DNA from: Thiotrichaceae bacterium UBA4486
GTDB taxonomy: Bacteria > Pseudomonadota > Gammaproteobacteria > Eutrophobiales > Eutrophobiaceae
Direction: 5' to 3'
Assembly: GCA_002389045.1 (NCBI GenBank)
Contig: DGNS01000009.1
Coordinates: 355,529-419,528, forward strand
Length of the DNA: 64,000 bases
Shown: piece by piece, positions 51,789-61,772 of the stretch
Layout of the letters: the number at the start of each line of letters is the position of its first letter
How positions within the stretch are numbered: position 1 is the stretch's first letter
Position numbers and translations under genes: made by a program
The notes under the pieces: generated by a model
Told to the model about the DNA's origin: nothing
The model's input: the letters and a program-made list of their open reading frames with translations, nothing else
Database searches by the model: none

Positions 51789-53024
51789 TCAGTTTTGCTC
51801 AATCAACGTTTCCGCCTTGCGGGTCAATTCGGCAAGATCCGCTTCGCTAAATTTTCGAGCTAGTTTCACCAGCGCCTTGTTCGCCGGTTTGACTCCGGCT
51901 TTGGAAGCCGCATAAAGCCACTGGTAGGCCTCGTGTAGATCCTTGCCCGTACCCTTGCCGGTGTACAACATCATGCCGCAATAATAGCGTGCCGGCCTGG
52001 ATCCGTTTTTCGCGGCTTTTAATATACATGCATAGGCTTTTTCCGGATCCGCTTCAACACCGTCACCGGCCATGTACATTTTACCGAGGGCAAACTGGGC
52101 ACGGGCATAATCCTGTTCAGCGGCCTGACGCATCCATTTAACAGCGCGATCCTTATTCACCTTGAATACACGGCCCTTGTGATAGCACCTGGCCAGCACG
52201 TAGCAGGCTTTTACATAGCCCTGTTCCGCTGCCGCCTGCAGCCACAGTTTTGCCGATTCCCGGTTTTTGGTAACACCCTTGCCCTTCAGGTAAAGCAAGC
52301 CGAGATCGTATTGCGCGCGGTCATAGCCACTCTCGGCCGCGCGTGTGCACCAGTGAACCATTTGTTCCATGTCTTTGGGAACGCCACGGCCCTGCTCATA
52401 CATGAGCGCCAGGTTATACATGGCCTTGTGATAGCCGGTTTCCGCGGCCTTGCGAAAAGCCTCGACCGCCTCGATGTCATTACGCGGCGTGCCCTCACCC
52501 GCCGCCAGCAACATGCCCATGTGCAACAGGGCCCTGCTGTTGCCCTGTTTTGCCGCCTTGCGATACCAGCGCAAGGCTTCCTCGACATCGGCATCCACGC
52601 CGATGCCGATCTCGTACATATAGCCGACGTTGTAACGTGCCCCGCTATGACCCCGTTGCGCCGCGCGCAGATACCACTTCCAGGCTTTCTGGTGGTTACG
52701 GGGGATCCCCATGCCTTCCTGGTACATCCAGCCGATGTTGGCAAGCGCGGAGGCATCGTCCTGGTCTGCGGCTTTCTTAAACCAGCCCAGGGCTTTTTCC
52801 AGGTTCCTGTCGACACCGATGCCGTTCAGGTACATTTCGCCAAGCCGCGACTGCGCCCTGGACGATCCCTGCTTCGCTGCCTCGATGAACCAGCGGGCCG
52901 CCAGACCGTAATCACGGTTGATGACTTCACCGCTTTCATACAATCCGGCCAGTGTCAGTTGTGCCGTGATATCGCCGCTTTTGGCGCGCTGGTCAAGATC
53001 GGCGATGTGTTGCTTGTCGTACAT
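51789..53024 (-). CDS. Sel1-repeat protein
   Basis: The 411-residue soluble protein is built from about ten Sel1-like repeats of 36 residues, each of the form A...LG.MY..G.GV..D..KA..W...AA..G; clear copies include SRLGEMYLNGIGVDRNLEKALGW and YNLALMYEQGRGVPKDMEQMVHW. There is no signal peptide, so it is probably a cytoplasmic scaffold for protein-protein contacts. Sel1 proteins often act in signalling; here the gene lies next to a cyclic-nucleotide-binding protein and a c-di-GMP phosphodiesterase, which is suggestive only. Confidence 0.9.
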   Translation of the reverse strand: MYDKQHIADLDQRAKSGDITAQLTLAGLYESGEVINRDYGLAARWFIEAAKQGSSRAQSRLGEMYLNGIGVDRNLEKALGWFKKAADQDDASALANIGWMYQEGMGIPRNHQKAWKWYLRAAQRGHSGARYNVGYMYEIGIGVDADVEEALRWYRKAAKQGNSRALLHMGMLLAAGEGTPRNDIEAVEAFRKAAETGYHKAMYNLALMYEQGRGVPKDMEQMVHWCTRAAESGYDRAQYDLGLLYLKGKGVTKNRESAKLWLQAAAEQGYVKACYVLARCYHKGRVFKVNKDRAVKWMRQAAEQDYARAQFALGKMYMAGDGVEADPEKAYACILKAAKNGSRPARYYCGMMLYTGKGTGKDLHEAYQWLYAASKAGVKPANKALVKLARKFSEADLAELTRKAETLIEQN

Positions 53025-53529
53025 GGCGGGTTGCGACTGGTGCGTTCAAGCTGAATTTTCTGCCCTGGCCGGAGAAAAGGGAAGCGGATTAAGCATTCAT
53101 TCCGTGAACCATGCACGAATAACAGCACGGACAGGCAAAAAATCCCGCCTGCCTGATTATCATTGACGGAGGTTTATCCTCTAATCAAAGGCAAAATCGC
53201 TTGCGTCATGAATCCATTTTGGATGTTGCGTTGCAGTATGCAGAAATGATTGCCCGGGTGCACGAATGAACTATGCTTGTCATAATGGCCATGCAGGGAA
53301 AGCCGGATATCAGGTAATCACCGCTGCCTTGCGAACAACCGATTTCAGCGGGAAAGGCTGGATTTATAATCAGATGTAACCGTAAGGAGATTGTCTATGA
53401 CGGAATGCGGGTTGAAGTCCGTGCGCAGGGATTCGGTGTTTTACCCATGATATTGATGCCGTTGAAATCATCCCCGCAGTCAGGGTACCGCCGGAGTAAT
53501 CGTTTTCTTACCTTATCCAGGCCACACTC
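53025..53529. other. 505-bp gap between divergent genes, no gene seen
   Basis: No gene is supported. Both the Sel1-repeat gene and the large PAS-EAL gene start from this region, so it should contain two promoters; I see no convincing -35/-10 pair or operator. AAGGAGA followed by TCTATG near 53382 looks like a ribosome binding site but its frame closes quickly. Confidence 0.45.
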
Positions 53530-56500
53530 TTGACTACACGCATGCCCACCGACCATGGTACGGCAGCAGCCGCCGATGACAGCCGTTTTCGAAGCCTGAT
53601 CGAAAACAGTAACGATGTCATTTCCCTCGTCGATCGTACCGGCACGATCCTCTACAGTTCGCCCTCGGTATACGGGGTTCTCGGTTACGACCCCGATCAA
53701 CGCCCCGGCCAAAGCATTTTCGAAAACATTCATCCGGAGGATCGGCCGAGACTGGAAGAAGTCTTCAAACGCTTGCTCAGCGAACCAGGACAGTCCATTC
53801 ATGCAATCACCCGCTACCAGCACCGCGACGGTCACTGGCTATGGATGGAAGGCAGCGCTAAAAACCTGCTCGAAGATCCCGATGTCAGGGCGATTGTCGT
53901 CAACTACCGGGACATTACCGAACGCAAGCAAGCCGAGGATAAACTGGCGGCAAACGAGCAGCGGCTGAGCGTCCTCATGGAGAACCTGCCGGGAATGGTT
54001 TACCGCTGCAGGAATGACCCGGACTGGTCCATGGAATTCATGAGTTCCGGTTGTGTTGATCTCACCGGTTACAGTGCGGATGACTTTCTGTCCGGTCGCA
54101 TTCGCTATCACGATATCATCCATCCGGATGACCGGGATCGGGTCTGGAACGAGGTTCAGGATGCGCTGGCCGGCAAGACGCGATTCAGGATTGAGTACCG
54201 TATTCGCACGGCAACCGGTGAGGAAAAACAGGTATGGGAACAGGGCTGTGGAATTTGGGAAAGCAATGCGGATGTACTCGCGCTTGAAGGCTTCATTACC
54301 GATGTAACAGAACGCAGGAAAATAGAAGACGAGCTCCGGACCAAAACTCGTGATCTGAACGAGCGGGTCAAGGAAATCACCTGCATCAATATCATCAGCG
54401 CCATATTTGATGAACCGGGCAGCAGCCTTGATGAACAGATTGAAAGGGTTGTTAACACCATTCCGGATGCAATGCAGTATGCGGAGATTTCCTGTGCGAG
54501 GATCGGTCTTGATGATAAAACTTTCTCTACAACCAACTTCGATCACCCGGTTGCAACTCTATCCCGGGATATCGTTGTAAATAAAACTGCAATCGGAACA
54601 ATCGACATCGGTTATCTCGAACAACGTCCGGGAACGGATACGGATCCTTTCCTTGACGAGGAAAAAGATCTGGTCAGTATCATTGCCAGCAAACTGGCGC
54701 AGCATCTTGAGAACAAGCGTATCGAGCAGGAACTGGTTGAATCAGAGCGTTTCGCCAACGCCACTATCAACGGGCTTTCCGCCCACATAGCCATCATTGA
54801 CAGGACCGGCACTATCCTGCATATCAACCGGGCCTGGAAACAGTTCGCCGAGAATAATTCCACGGAAATCCGTGCCCTGTGTACCGGGGCTAATTATCTC
54901 GATGTTTGCGACAGGGCCTCCAGGCTTGCCGGCGATACCATTGCAGCACAATTTGCCGATTGCATCCGTTCGGTGCTGGCCGGCGAGATCTCCGAATTCG
55001 TTCTTGAGTATCCCTGTCATTCGCCCGAAGAACAACGCTGGTTCCAGGGCCGGATCACGCCGTTCCCCGGCGAGGGCCCGGCAAAAGCCATTGTTGCCCA
55101 TGAGAACATCACCGATCGCAAACTCAGTGAGGCCGCACTGGGCGCCAGCGAGGAGCGATTACGGCTGGCGCTGGACGCAGCCCACATGGGCACGTTCGAC
55201 TGGGACATCCGGAAAAATCACATCACCTGGTCACGCTGGCACGAAGAACTCTGGGGATATGAATCCGGTGAGTTTGACGGTACCTATGAGGCCTTTGAAC
55301 AGCGCATACATCCGGATGATCTTCCCGGGATCAACGCGGATATCGAACGCTGCATAGACACGCATGTGCCTTTTATTCGTGAATTCCGGGTTGTCTGGCC
55401 GGACGACAGTATACACTGGATCCAGGCCCGGGGTGAATTCACTTACCCCGCAGATGATTCCGCCGACCGTATGCGCGGTGTGGTCATTGAAATCACCGAA
55501 CGAAAACAAACCGAGCAGGCCCTGCGCCGTGAACACGATTTTTCCAATGCGCTGCTGAACAGTCTTCCCGGTATTGTCTATTGCTTTGACGAAAACCTGA
55601 ATTTCCTGCGTTGGAACAGAAATTTTGAAAACATCAGTGGTTACACCGGTGAAGAGATCGCCAACAGCCGGCCTCTGGACTTTTTCTCAGGCGACGACCG
55701 GGAACTGATCCGGCGGTGTATCGGGGAAGTATTCGAAAAGGGTCAGGCCGAGACTGAAGCCGGCTTCGTAAGCCAAGATGGCAAGGTTATACCCTACTAT
55801 TTTACCGGCATGCACGCCGATATCGGCGGGAAAACCTGCCTCGTGGCCGTCGGCATTGATATTACCGCTATCAGGCAAAAGGATGAGGCCCTAAGGATCA
55901 GTGAAGCCCAGCTTTCCAACGCGCTGGAAATCGCCCGGGCCGGATATTGGGAATACGATGTCGCCACGGATCGGTTTACATTCAACGATCATTTCTATGC
56001 CATATTCCGCACCTCCGCCGAGCGTGAGGGCGGTTACAGCATGTCTCCGGCCGAATACGCCGGCAGGTTTGTACACCCGGACGACAGGGATGTAGTCGAC
56101 AGGGAAGTCAAAGCCGCCCTGGAAACCACGGATCCGGATTTCACCCGTGAACTTGAACACCGGGCCATCTTCGCCGACGGCGAAACCGGTTACATTGCCG
56201 TACGGGTATTCATAAAGAAGGATGACTCCGGGAAAACCGTCAAAACCTACGGCATCAACCAGGACATCACGCAACGCAAGGAAGCGGAGCAGCGCCTGAC
56301 CCTGCTAAATTTCGCCCTTAACCATGCGAGTGAGGCCAGCTACCTGATGGACAGGCAGGGCCGCTTCCTGGATGTCAACAGGGAAGCCTGCCGTGCACTG
56401 GGTTATACACGGGATGAGTTACTGGCAATGAAGGTCTTTGACATTGACCCGGGTCTGACAATTGAAGCATGGAACAGGTACTGGAAGACGATCAAGAAGT

Positions 56501-58860
56501 CAGGCACCACGACCCTTGAGGCAAATCACTGGCGCAAGGACGGCAGCTCATTCCCGGTGGAAATTACCGCCAATTATTTCAGGTTTGAAGGCAAGGAGTA
56601 CGATCTGGCGCTGGCCCGCGATATCACCGAACGGAAAATAGCCGAATCCGCATTGAAAGAAAATGAAATGCGTTTCAGGAATGTAGCCAGAGCGACATCG
56701 GATATTGTCTGGGACTGGAATCTGAACACCGATTCAGTCTGGTGGAATGATGGCATACATACCCAGTTCGGATACCAGCCCGGCGAACTGGAAAAAGACA
56801 GGTCATCGTGGAGCCATCGCATACATCCTGACGACAGGGCACGGGTGATTGAAAGCATTCACAAGGTAATCGAGGCCGGGGAGGAAAACTGGTCGGACGA
56901 ATACCGCTTCAGACATAAAAACGGCAACTATGTCTATGTCAGTGATCGCGGTTACGTGGTGCGTAATGACAAGGGCAGGGCCGTGCGCATGGTCGGCGGC
57001 ATGACCGATATCAGCGAGCGTAAGGCAGCGGAAGCCAAAATCATGCGGCTGAACCGCGTCTACAGGATGCTGAGTGAAATCAACTCGTTGATCGTGCATG
57101 TCCAGGACCGCCAACAATTGTTCGAGGAGGCCTGCCGTATTGCCGTCGAGGATGGCGGCTTTTTGCTGGCCTGGGTCGGCGGTGTTGACAGTGAAACCGG
57201 CCAGGTCACCCCTCTCGCTTACAGCGGCAAACACGACTACCTGGAAAACGTCCATATCACCATGGACCCGGACAAACCCGGCGGCAGGGGACCCACGGCC
57301 ATCGCCCTGCGCAACGCGAAGCCATCGATTTGTAACGACATCAAATCCGACCCGAGCATGGCCCCCTGGCGGCAACGGGCGCTTGCACGGGGCTTCGTAT
57401 CCTGCGCCGCCATACCGCTCAGCGAAGCGGGCAAGGTGATTGGCGCCATCAACCTGTACGCGGGCGAAACCGGATTTTTTGACGATGAAGAGATGAAGCT
57501 GCTTAATGAACTTGCAACTGATGTTGCCTATGCCTGTGAGAATATTTCCCGGAAGGAAAAACTTGAATATATCGCCTCTTTTGATCAACTCACCGGCCTC
57601 GCCAACCGCCACCTGTTCAATGAACATCTGAATTCCGTACTTGGACGGGCCAGAAAAAACAACAAAAAAGTCGCCCTGCTGGTTTGCGATCTGAAGAAAT
57701 TCCGTCATATAAATAACCTGTACGGCCGCAAGGCCGGAGACCGGATCATCCAGGAAACGGCACGCCGGTTGAAAAAACAGACCTCCGATCCGGTCAATAT
57801 CGGCCGGCTTACCAACGATTACTTCGCCATGATCCTGCACGATGTGCGCGATTCCACCGGCATCGCCTACATGTTCGAAAATATCCTGTTCCCGTCAATG
57901 AATGCGCCATTCCGGATTGACGACCTTGAAATACAGGTCGGTTTCCGGGGCGGCATAGCCGTGTATCCGACCGATGGCAGCGATGCTGAAGAACTCTACA
58001 GGAGTGCAGAAGCCGCGTTGAAGCGCGCCAAAAATTCCGGTGAAGAATACGTTTTCTATCAACCGGAGATGACCAACCGTATCGCCGAAACCCTGAAGCT
58101 GGAAAACAAGTTGCGCAGCGCCCTGGACAAGGATCAATTTGTCCTGCACTACCAGCCGAAAATCAACACGGTGACCCGGAATATATGCGGCCTTGAAGCC
58201 CTGATCCGCTGGAATGATCCGGAGACCGGGCTGGTGCCCCCGGGAGATTTCATTCCGATCCTGGAGGAGACCGGGCTCATCCTCGATGTCGGCCTCTGGG
58301 CGCTGCGCAGGGCGGCAAGCGATTACCGCCGCTGGACGGCGGAGTTTGCAGCCGTACCCACGATCGCCGTCAACGTCTCGGCTGCGCAGTTGCATCAGGC
58401 GGATTTTGCCCGGCAAATACTCAAGGCCGTGGAACACGACGGTGAAACCACGCCGGTAGACCTGGAAATCACCGAAAGCATGATCATGGTGAACATCGAG
58501 CAGAATATCGAAAAACTCGGTGTTCTGCGCCAGGCGGGGATCGGCATTGACATCGATGATTTCGGCACCGGGTATTCATCCCTGAGCTACATCGCCAGTC
58601 TGCCGATCGATGCGCTGAAAATCGACCGCTCGTTTATCACCAACATGACCACGCAGCCACAAAGCCTGACCATTGTCACCAGTATCATCAGCCTTGCGCA
58701 TTCCCTGGATCTGAAAGTGGTCGCCGAGGGCGTCGAAAACGAGGAACAGGCAAAATACCTGCGTTTGCTGAATTGCGATGAAATGCAGGGCTTTTTATTC
58801 AGTAAACCGCTACCGGCGGAGGAAATCACCGCACTTTTACAGTCCGGCGTTATAAAATAA
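53530..58860 (+). CDS. 1776-residue multi-PAS/GAF protein with degenerate GGDEF and intact EAL domain
   Basis: The soluble protein strings about eight PAS domains (near 18-130, 145-262, 405-530, 541-655, 668-780, 793-915, 925-1040, 1047-1165), each closing with a DITERK-type motif, and two GAF-like domains (about 290-395 and 1173-1335). A GGDEF domain (about 1345-1500) follows whose active-site loop reads LTNDYF in place of GGDEF, so cyclase activity should be lost. The EAL domain (about 1515-1770) keeps the metal and catalytic residues (GLEALIRW, NVSAAQL, EITESM, DDFGTGYSS, ALKIDRSF, AEGVE) and should hydrolyse c-di-GMP. The start is TTG at 53530 with CCAGG upstream; an ATG four codons on is possible. 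Confidence 0.93.
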   Translation: MTTRMPTDHGTAAAADDSRFRSLIENSNDVISLVDRTGTILYSSPSVYGVLGYDPDQRPGQSIFENIHPEDRPRLEEVFKRLLSEPGQSIHAITRYQHRDGHWLWMEGSAKNLLEDPDVRAIVVNYRDITERKQAEDKLAANEQRLSVLMENLPGMVYRCRNDPDWSMEFMSSGCVDLTGYSADDFLSGRIRYHDIIHPDDRDRVWNEVQDALAGKTRFRIEYRIRTATGEEKQVWEQGCGIWESNADVLALEGFITDVTERRKIEDELRTKTRDLNERVKEITCINIISAIFDEPGSSLDEQIERVVNTIPDAMQYAEISCARIGLDDKTFSTTNFDHPVATLSRDIVVNKTAIGTIDIGYLEQRPGTDTDPFLDEEKDLVSIIASKLAQHLENKRIEQELVESERFANATINGLSAHIAIIDRTGTILHINRAWKQFAENNSTEIRALCTGANYLDVCDRASRLAGDTIAAQFADCIRSVLAGEISEFVLEYPCHSPEEQRWFQGRITPFPGEGPAKAIVAHENITDRKLSEAALGASEERLRLALDAAHMGTFDWDIRKNHITWSRWHEELWGYESGEFDGTYEAFEQRIHPDDLPGINADIERCIDTHVPFIREFRVVWPDDSIHWIQARGEFTYPADDSADRMRGVVIEITERKQTEQALRREHDFSNALLNSLPGIVYCFDENLNFLRWNRNFENISGYTGEEIANSRPLDFFSGDDRELIRRCIGEVFEKGQAETEAGFVSQDGKVIPYYFTGMHADIGGKTCLVAVGIDITAIRQKDEALRISEAQLSNALEIARAGYWEYDVATDRFTFNDHFYAIFRTSAEREGGYSMSPAEYAGRFVHPDDRDVVDREVKAALETTDPDFTRELEHRAIFADGETGYIAVRVFIKKDDSGKTVKTYGINQDITQRKEAEQRLTLLNFALNHASEASYLMDRQGRFLDVNREACRALGYTRDELLAMKVFDIDPGLTIEAWNRYWKTIKKSGTTTLEANHWRKDGSSFPVEITANYFRFEGKEYDLALARDITERKIAESALKENEMRFRNVARATSDIVWDWNLNTDSVWWNDGIHTQFGYQPGELEKDRSSWSHRIHPDDRARVIESIHKVIEAGEENWSDEYRFRHKNGNYVYVSDRGYVVRNDKGRAVRMVGGMTDISERKAAEAKIMRLNRVYRMLSEINSLIVHVQDRQQLFEEACRIAVEDGGFLLAWVGGVDSETGQVTPLAYSGKHDYLENVHITMDPDKPGGRGPTAIALRNAKPSICNDIKSDPSMAPWRQRALARGFVSCAAIPLSEAGKVIGAINLYAGETGFFDDEEMKLLNELATDVAYACENISRKEKLEYIASFDQLTGLANRHLFNEHLNSVLGRARKNNKKVALLVCDLKKFRHINNLYGRKAGDRIIQETARRLKKQTSDPVNIGRLTNDYFAMILHDVRDSTGIAYMFENILFPSMNAPFRIDDLEIQVGFRGGIAVYPTDGSDAEELYRSAEAALKRAKNSGEEYVFYQPEMTNRIAETLKLENKLRSALDKDQFVLHYQPKINTVTRNICGLEALIRWNDPETGLVPPGDFIPILEETGLILDVGLWALRRAASDYRRWTAEFAAVPTIAVNVSAAQLHQADFARQILKAVEHDGETTPVDLEITESMIMVNIEQNIEKLGVLRQAGIGIDIDDFGTGYSSLSYIASLPIDALKIDRSFITNMTTQPQSLTIVTSIISLAHSLDLKVVAEGVENEEQAKYLRLLNCDEMQGFLFSKPLPAEEITALLQSGVIK

Positions 58861-58947
58861 GCCGGTTGGCCCGATGCGGATTTTCTCTCGCGGTGGTCAA
58901 TACCGTATCATGTGGACCACTCACCGTTTTGACAGTAATGAATAACC

Positions 58948-59196
58948 ATGGAAAAAAGTGCACTTCACGTTGTTTCTGAAAAATACGATCCGCGCTTCGG
59001 CCAGATCGCCGTCGACCTCGGCTTTATTACCCATGCGCAATTAAAAGAAGCGCTGTGCCGGCAAATTGATGAAAATCTCGCCGGCGGCAAACATCGCCTG
59101 CTGGGAACCATACTCTTTGACATGGACCTGATGAGCAGCGAACAGATTGAAAAAGTACTGAATGTGCTTTTTTCAGGGCACAGCAACTCTGCCTGA
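58948..59196 (+). CDS. small conserved-looking protein with an MshEN-like segment
   Basis: The 82-residue protein includes PRFGQIAVDLGFITHAQLKEALCRQ and LLGTILFDMDLMSSEQIEKVLNVLF. The pattern (FGQxAVxxGFIxxxQLxxAL ... LGxILxxxxxLxxxQIxxVL) is the repeat of MshEN/GspE N-terminal domains, some of which bind c-di-GMP. Standing alone and directly after a large c-di-GMP phosphodiesterase gene (87-base gap), it may be a c-di-GMP-linked adaptor; that is inference. Confidence 0.7.
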   Translation: MEKSALHVVSEKYDPRFGQIAVDLGFITHAQLKEALCRQIDENLAGGKHRLLGTILFDMDLMSSEQIEKVLNVLFSGHSNSA

Positions 59197-59266
59197 ACGG
59201 CAGTTCCGGTTTCCGTGTATTTTCAGGAAAGCATTGATCCGGATCCGGCAATACGGCAGCCGTTTC

Positions 59267-60142
59267 TCAGACCAGCGTCTGCAGGGTATTCAGGCAGGAC
59301 GGGTAATAACTCCGACCGAACAGGTTCAGGTGATTGAGTTCATGATAGAGGCGATAAAGGCGAATACGCTCCTCCGCGCCCGGCTGCAGCGGCCAGACCT
59401 CACCGTAGGCCGCCTCGCATACGGGACCAAAGCCTCCGAACATCCGCATCATGCCGATTTCAGCCTCCCGGTGACCGTAGTAACTGGCCGGGTCATAGAT
59501 TACCGGCTCACCGCATTTGTCACTGGCGGCATTCCCGGACCAGAGATCGCCGTGCAGCAAGACGGCGGGCTCATCAACAGCGCCCAGATACTCATCGAGC
59601 CGGTGCATTAATTTCTCCCCCAGCTTGAGCAGGGGATCATCCACAGCGGTTTTGCCGGCGTACAAATCCAGTTGCCAGCCAAGTCGTTGATCGCGCCAGA
59701 AGGACAACCAGTCATCCATCCACGGATTCGGCTGCGGCGTGGTGCCGAGGTAATTATCCATGCCGAAACCGAAGCGATTCTGCTTCGTCGCCGTGTGCAG
59801 TGCGGCCAGTTGCCGGCCGATCTTTTCATGCCAGTCAGCGGCGGGCCTGCCCAGTTGGATGTGTTCCATGACAATGAATTCATCGGCACAGACCACCGGC
59901 GCCGGAACCCGGATAACTCCAGGGGCGGAGAGAAGTTGTAACGCCTCGAATTCCGCCCTGAAAAAACCGGGATACTGACCGGCGGAAGGGTGGGTCTTGA
60001 TGAAGAACCGCCGGCCATCGCCAAGCGTGACCACGCGGCTGTCATTGATGCAACCGCCGGCGGCAATACCGCACTGTGAAAATGCCGCGGCTTGACCCGT
60101 CGCCCCGGTAATGGCCTCTTCTATTCGCGTCTGCAGTTTCAC
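59267..60142 (-). CDS. fructosamine/ribulosamine 3-kinase family protein
   Basis: The 291-residue aminoglycoside-phosphotransferase-like kinase has AGGCINDSRVVTLGDGRRFFIKTH (nucleotide-binding strand with Lys), the catalytic loop LLHGDLWSGNAA and the metal motif YDPASYYGHREAEIGMMRMFGGF, all diagnostic of the FN3K family (PF03881). Such kinases phosphorylate sugar adducts on proteins so that they fall off, repairing glycation. The start overlaps by four bases the end of the LMW phosphatase gene, which can act on the same intermediates. Confidence 0.93.
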   Translation of the reverse strand: MKLQTRIEEAITGATGQAAAFSQCGIAAGGCINDSRVVTLGDGRRFFIKTHPSAGQYPGFFRAEFEALQLLSAPGVIRVPAPVVCADEFIVMEHIQLGRPAADWHEKIGRQLAALHTATKQNRFGFGMDNYLGTTPQPNPWMDDWLSFWRDQRLGWQLDLYAGKTAVDDPLLKLGEKLMHRLDEYLGAVDEPAVLLHGDLWSGNAASDKCGEPVIYDPASYYGHREAEIGMMRMFGGFGPVCEAAYGEVWPLQPGAEERIRLYRLYHELNHLNLFGRSYYPSCLNTLQTLV

Positions 60143-60645
60143 GGCCGGCGGTTATTGATAATGTCGAGAACCTGTTCAAACATGGCCGGACAAGCGGCCT
60201 CGATCATATCGATTACGGCCTCGAAACCGGCATCTCCGCCGTAATAGGGATCCGGCACCGGCCGGCCCAGACGCGCATCCCGGGCATCGGGCAGGAAACT
60301 GCCGAGCATGCGCAGATGCGGCCGTGAACCGCCGGCCAGATATTCCAGGTCCGTCAGGTTGTCTTCATCCATGGCAACCACCAGGTCAAATGTATCAATG
60401 TCATCACGACTGACCTGGCGGGCGATGGATTCGAGCCGGTAACCCCGCCGTGCTACCGCGGTTTGCATACGCGGATCGGCCGGATTACCGCTGTGGTAGC
60501 CGATGGTACCGGCGGAATCAATGAAAACCCGGCTCGCATAACCCTGGCCGGCCACGTAATGCCTGAACACGCCTTCACCCGTGGGCGAACGGCAGATATT
60601 GCCCATGCAGACAAACAGGATACTGGCTTCGTATTCGTCCGGCAT
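60139..60645 (-). CDS. low-molecular-weight protein-tyrosine-phosphatase-like protein
   Basis: The 168-residue enzyme has the P-loop CMGNICRSP (nucleophile Cys13, Arg19) and the general-acid DPYYGG loop near residue 132. It is translationally coupled to the fructosamine kinase gene downstream. In bacteria and plants this family pairing supports ribulosamine-5-phosphatase activity in protein deglycation, so its substrate may be a sugar phosphate adduct and not phosphotyrosine. The residues cannot distinguish the two. Confidence 0.92.
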   Translation of the reverse strand: MPDEYEASILFVCMGNICRSPTGEGVFRHYVAGQGYASRVFIDSAGTIGYHSGNPADPRMQTAVARRGYRLESIARQVSRDDIDTFDLVVAMDEDNLTDLEYLAGGSRPHLRMLGSFLPDARDARLGRPVPDPYYGGDAGFEAVIDMIEAACPAMFEQVLDIINNRRP

Positions 60646-60821
60646 GGTTCGTTTTTACACCCTGGTTGATGTCCCCTGGTTGTCGTCTATGATTACCCCG
60701 ATCATACCGGGGGTTGCCATAGCAGCCATTATGCACATGTAATCATTCACAGTTCATAGTGTTTACAATCAGACCGATACGCCTGCTATCATGATCATAT
60801 GATTGCTGCCGATGTGCAAAT

Positions 60822-61436
60822 ATGAACAAACCTTTTTCGCAGTCCTGTGAAAACAACAAGAAGCCCATACTTTCGGTCATCGAGAGCCTCTGGACAGGTT
60901 CCGCCGAAATTCTTGAAATCGGCAGCGGCACCGGGCAACACGCGGTTTACTTTGCCGCGCACCTGCCGCACCTGCACTGGCAACCCTCGGATCGTGGCGT
61001 GATGATTGAGGGCATGCACATGTGGTTTGACGAGGCCGGCCTGTCCAATATCCGACCACCACAAATTCTGGACGTTGAACTGGATCCGTGGCCGGTCACC
61101 CGCTTTGACGGCGTTTTTACCGCCAACACGCTGCATATCATGAGCTGGAATCACGTACAGTTATTATTTCACCGTCTCGGCACATATCTGCCGCCGGGCG
61201 GCCTGTTTGTTTGTTACGGCCCCTTCAACAGGGGTGGACAATATTCAAGTGAAAGTAACGCACGGTTTGATCAGTGGCTGAAACGGCAGGACCCGGTCAG
61301 TGCCATCCGTGATATCGATGATCTTGAACAACTGGCTGTAAAACAGGAAATTGAACTCGAATCCAATGTGGACATGCCCGCCAACAACCGCATCCTGGTC
61401 TGGAAGAAATCACCGGTTGCAGGGATACAATTCTGA
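60822..61436 (+). CDS. DUF938 SAM-dependent methyltransferase
   Basis: The 204-residue protein begins PFSQSCENNKKPILSVIESLW, typical of DUF938, followed by the SAM-binding motif ILEIGSGTGQHAVYFA, a WQPSDR acidic strand end, and ANTLHIMSWN. The NKPILSVI... and TGQHAVYFA motifs are found in eukaryotic METTL26 relatives. The methyl acceptor is unknown. Its last 27 bases overlap the convergent Rap1a-like gene. Confidence 0.9.
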   Translation: MNKPFSQSCENNKKPILSVIESLWTGSAEILEIGSGTGQHAVYFAAHLPHLHWQPSDRGVMIEGMHMWFDEAGLSNIRPPQILDVELDPWPVTRFDGVFTANTLHIMSWNHVQLLFHRLGTYLPPGGLFVCYGPFNRGGQYSSESNARFDQWLKRQDPVSAIRDIDDLEQLAVKQEIELESNVDMPANNRILVWKKSPVAGIQF

Positions 61437-61751
61437 CAAAACAGTATTGGCCGCAACAACAGCCGGTTTTTGCAGCAATTCCGGATCTTGCCGAATACCC
61501 TTGATCACGGTTCTTGCCAGGGTTTCCTCCACGGCATCCGCGGGCAAACAGACTTCCGGAACATCGTCATCATGATAACAATCACAGGGCGTCACATACC
61601 AGTGACACACCATACCCTCCGTGTGTGTAAACCCGGACGCCAGAGCGGTTTCGCAGGCATCGACCAGACGGGCTCCGTTGATGGAATCCGCCTGAGCCGA
61701 TGCAAACATCAGATAGAGAATGACAATCCGTGATACGTTGCGGACAAACAC
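61410..61751 (-). CDS. secreted Rap1a/Tai-family protein
   Basis: The 113-residue protein has a short signal peptide (about 1-20, cleaved near ASAQA) and a mature domain with GARLVDACETAL, CHWYVTPCDCYHDDD, CLPADAVEETLARTVIKGI and a final ELYPC: the Cys and CLP pattern of the Rap1a/Tai immunity fold (PF18602), which neutralises type VI secreted amidases. No type VI gene is nearby, and many family members have no known toxin. I chose the GTG at 61751 because the longer frame upstream runs into the dispersed repeat (61773 on) and would not be a signal peptide. Confidence 0.68.
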   Translation of the reverse strand: MFVRNVSRIVILYLMFASAQADSINGARLVDACETALASGFTHTEGMVCHWYVTPCDCYHDDDVPEVCLPADAVEETLARTVIKGIRQDPELLQKPAVVAANTVLSELYPCNR

Positions 61752-61772
61752 AGTAATTATTTGTGGTTCCTC

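Noticed and set aside
52179..53054. 291-codon frame opposite the Sel1-repeat gene
   Set aside because: Its length mirrors the repeated codon pattern of the Sel1 gene on the other strand; composition is that of an antisense shadow.
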